A stretch of DNA of 7,159 nucleotides from CAYXFZ01 sp964464385. GTDB lineage: Bacteria > Planctomycetota > UBA1135. Made by a program: the position numbers and the translations under genes. Under the pieces are notes generated by a model, which saw nothing but the letters and a program-made list of their open reading frames with translations, made no database searches and had not been told where the DNA came from. Within the stretch, counting starts at the first letter, position 1. Each line of letters starts with the position of its first letter. Below are positions 6,151 through 7,159 of the stretch, piece after piece. The DNA lies in contig CAYXFZ010000100.1 in NCBI GenBank assembly GCA_964464385.1, positions 1 to 7,159 on the forward strand. The letters are read 5' to 3'.

Positions 6151-7159
6151 ATGCAGTCGCATCACCGGATCCTCCTGGGCATGGCTTTGGGCGTTTTGGT
6201 AGGCCTGGGCCTCCAATTCACCATGGAGGCCCGGAGTCAAGTGGGCCTGGAAATTCGTCCTGGGGCGAATGCTTCTTGGGAGGTGTTGTCATTGGACTCG
6301 AATGGGCCAGCGGCCGGGAGCGGGCTGGCTGTCGGTGATGTTCTACGGGATCTGACTGGGCCAGATGGTTCTCAATTGTCCCCGGATCTGGACGGCCCGG
6401 ACGCCACCGCCTGGCTGACTTCCTTCCAGCATGGTCGCCGCTTGACCTTTCTCGATGCTCAAGGGGATGCCCGGTCCTTGGGCCTGATTTTGCATCCCGA
6501 GTGTGATCGAGCTCGCTGGCTGGCTCCTTTTTCTGTTGTGGCCGACATTTTCATGCGGCTTCTCAAGATGCTGATTGTTCCCCTGATCTTGACCAGCATA
6601 GTCACCGGGGTGACGGGAATTGCTGGCGGCAAAGAATTTGGCCGCCTCGGTGGCAAGACTTTGCTTTGGTATATGACCACATCTCTTCTGGCCATCCTTA
6701 CCGGCCTGTTGGCGGTCAACCTCTTTCAGCCGGGAGTCGACGCGGAACTTGGGTTGGCCATCCCCACCACCTTTGATGCCGCCCAAGGATCCGGCTTGGG
6801 CAATATTCTGCAACGCATGGTGCCTCCCAACGTGTTTGCAGCCTTGTCAGAAAACGGACAGATGCTCCAGGTCATTGTTTTTGCCTTGCTTCTTGGATTT
6901 TTCATCGGTCGGACTCCGGCGCCGCACGGTCCTCGTATCCGAGATCTCTTTGCGTCCTTCTTCGAGGTCATGATGCGCTTGGCAGGTTGGGTCCTTTCGT
7001 TGATTCCTTATGGCGTGTTTGCCCTGATGGTCAAGGTGGTGGGGGAGACTGGCATGAGTGTCTTCAAACCCTTGTTGCTCTTCATGCTGATTGTTTCCGG
7101 AACCTTGTCGGTGCATGCACTCGTGACCTTGCCTCTGCTCGCGCGCCTCGTAGGAAAGT
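6151..7159 (+). CDS. Dicarboxylate/amino acid:cation symporter (DAACS/SDF family) with inserted PDZ-like domain, 3' end outside window
   Basis: The first 336 codons of a secondary transporter of the glutamate-transporter fold, which imports dicarboxylates or acidic amino acids with Na+ or H+ across the inner membrane. TM1 is about 6-24 (ILLGMALGVLVGLGLQ). TM2 begins near 125 with the signature FMRLLKMLIVPLILTSIVTGV (134-154). TM3 (about 170-190, ending NLFQPG), the MVPPNVFAAL segment (223-232), TM4 (about 237-252) and TM5 (from about 275, SLIPYGVFALMVKV) follow in family order. The Ser-rich hairpin HP1 and substrate-binding residues lie beyond the window. Family members usually have a short TM1-TM2 loop. 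Here about 100 residues intervene, including a PDZ-like fold at about 42-117 (NGPAAGSGLAVGDVLRDLTG at 51-70, then WLTSFQHGRRLTFLD). That loop faces the periplasm in this family. ATG 6151 is the only ATG after the in-frame TAA at 6124 that keeps the whole of TM1; no strong Shine-Dalgarno site is seen. Confidence 0.9.
   Translation, partial: MQSHHRILLGMALGVLVGLGLQFTMEARSQVGLEIRPGANASWEVLSLDSNGPAAGSGLAVGDVLRDLTGPDGSQLSPDLDGPDATAWLTSFQHGRRLTFLDAQGDARSLGLILHPECDRARWLAPFSVVADIFMRLLKMLIVPLILTSIVTGVTGIAGGKEFGRLGGKTLLWYMTTSLLAILTGLLAVNLFQPGVDAELGLAIPTTFDAAQGSGLGNILQRMVPPNVFAALSENGQMLQVIVFALLLGFFIGRTPAPHGPRIRDLFASFFEVMMRLAGWVLSLIPYGVFALMVKVVGETGMSVFKPLLLFMLIVSGTLSVHALVTLPLLARLVGK
6268..6501 (+). other. 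PDZ-like domain encoded within the symporter gene
   Basis: Residues about 40-117 of the symporter read as a bacterial PDZ domain (the DegP/RseP/CtpA type). A first strand (WEVLSLDS, 43-50) leads to NGPAAGSGLAVGDVLRDLTG, which matches the usual GPAxxAGLxxGDVIxxxNG core. An insert (PDLDGPDA), a helix (TAWLTSFQ), a G-R-RLTFLD strand and a closing strand (ARSLGLILHP) follow. PDZ domains bind C-terminal or internal peptides, so the domain could tether the transporter to a periplasmic partner or protease. That role is inferred; the homology is by pattern only. Confidence 0.75.

Noticed and set aside
1..7159. tRNA/rRNA genes, CRISPR arrays, insertion sequences, att sites
   Set aside because: No repeated spacer pattern, transposase-like protein, terminal inverted repeats or tRNA cloverleaf signature was found on reading.

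Overview
The window is 7.2 kb of bacterial chromosome, moderately GC-rich, with every supported gene on the + strand. Protein families and style point to a Gram-negative, probably environmental bacterium: an inner-membrane/lipoprotein layout, paired COG3379-type alkaline-phosphatase-superfamily proteins, and a small protein ending in LGYIS. Relatives of these proteins are, from memory, common in Planctomycetota, Myxococcota and other deltaproteobacterial or uncultured lineages. The sequence alone does not fix the phylum.

Layout: (1) 1-261 is the 3' end of an APS kinase gene (cysC, or the kinase half of a cysNC fusion), which makes PAPS. (2) A short gap holds a strong stem-loop and a competing smaller hairpin. 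(3) 326-4598 carries two tandem, 11-bp-overlapping paralogues of the type I phosphodiesterase / alkaline phosphatase superfamily. The first has two N-terminal hydrophobic segments and probably keeps its catalytic domain in the cytoplasm. The second is a probable lipoprotein on the far side of the membrane. (4) 4615-4812 is a 65-residue protein with a ribbon-helix-helix-like core. (5) 4816-5697 is a membrane protein with about four TM segments and a large beta-rich, probably periplasmic domain. It begins 3 nt after the preceding stop and in the same frame. Parts 3 to 5 have no room for internal promoters and look like one operon. (6) 5698-5878 is non-coding as far as can be seen, with a perfect 15-bp palindrome. 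(7) 5879-6097 is a 72-residue TPR fragment or short gene. (8) 6151 to the window end is the first 336 codons of a dicarboxylate/amino acid:cation symporter (DAACS, glutamate transporter fold) with a PDZ-like domain inserted between TM1 and TM2.

How they may work together: the four-gene block 326-5697 looks like a membrane-associated module of unknown substrate, with a phosphodiesterase-like enzyme on each side of the inner membrane plus a multi-pass partner and a small regulator or adaptor. The APS kinase and the symporter may be unrelated neighbours. The two most unusual items are the PDZ-in-transporter architecture and the paired, oppositely oriented phosphodiesterase paralogues.
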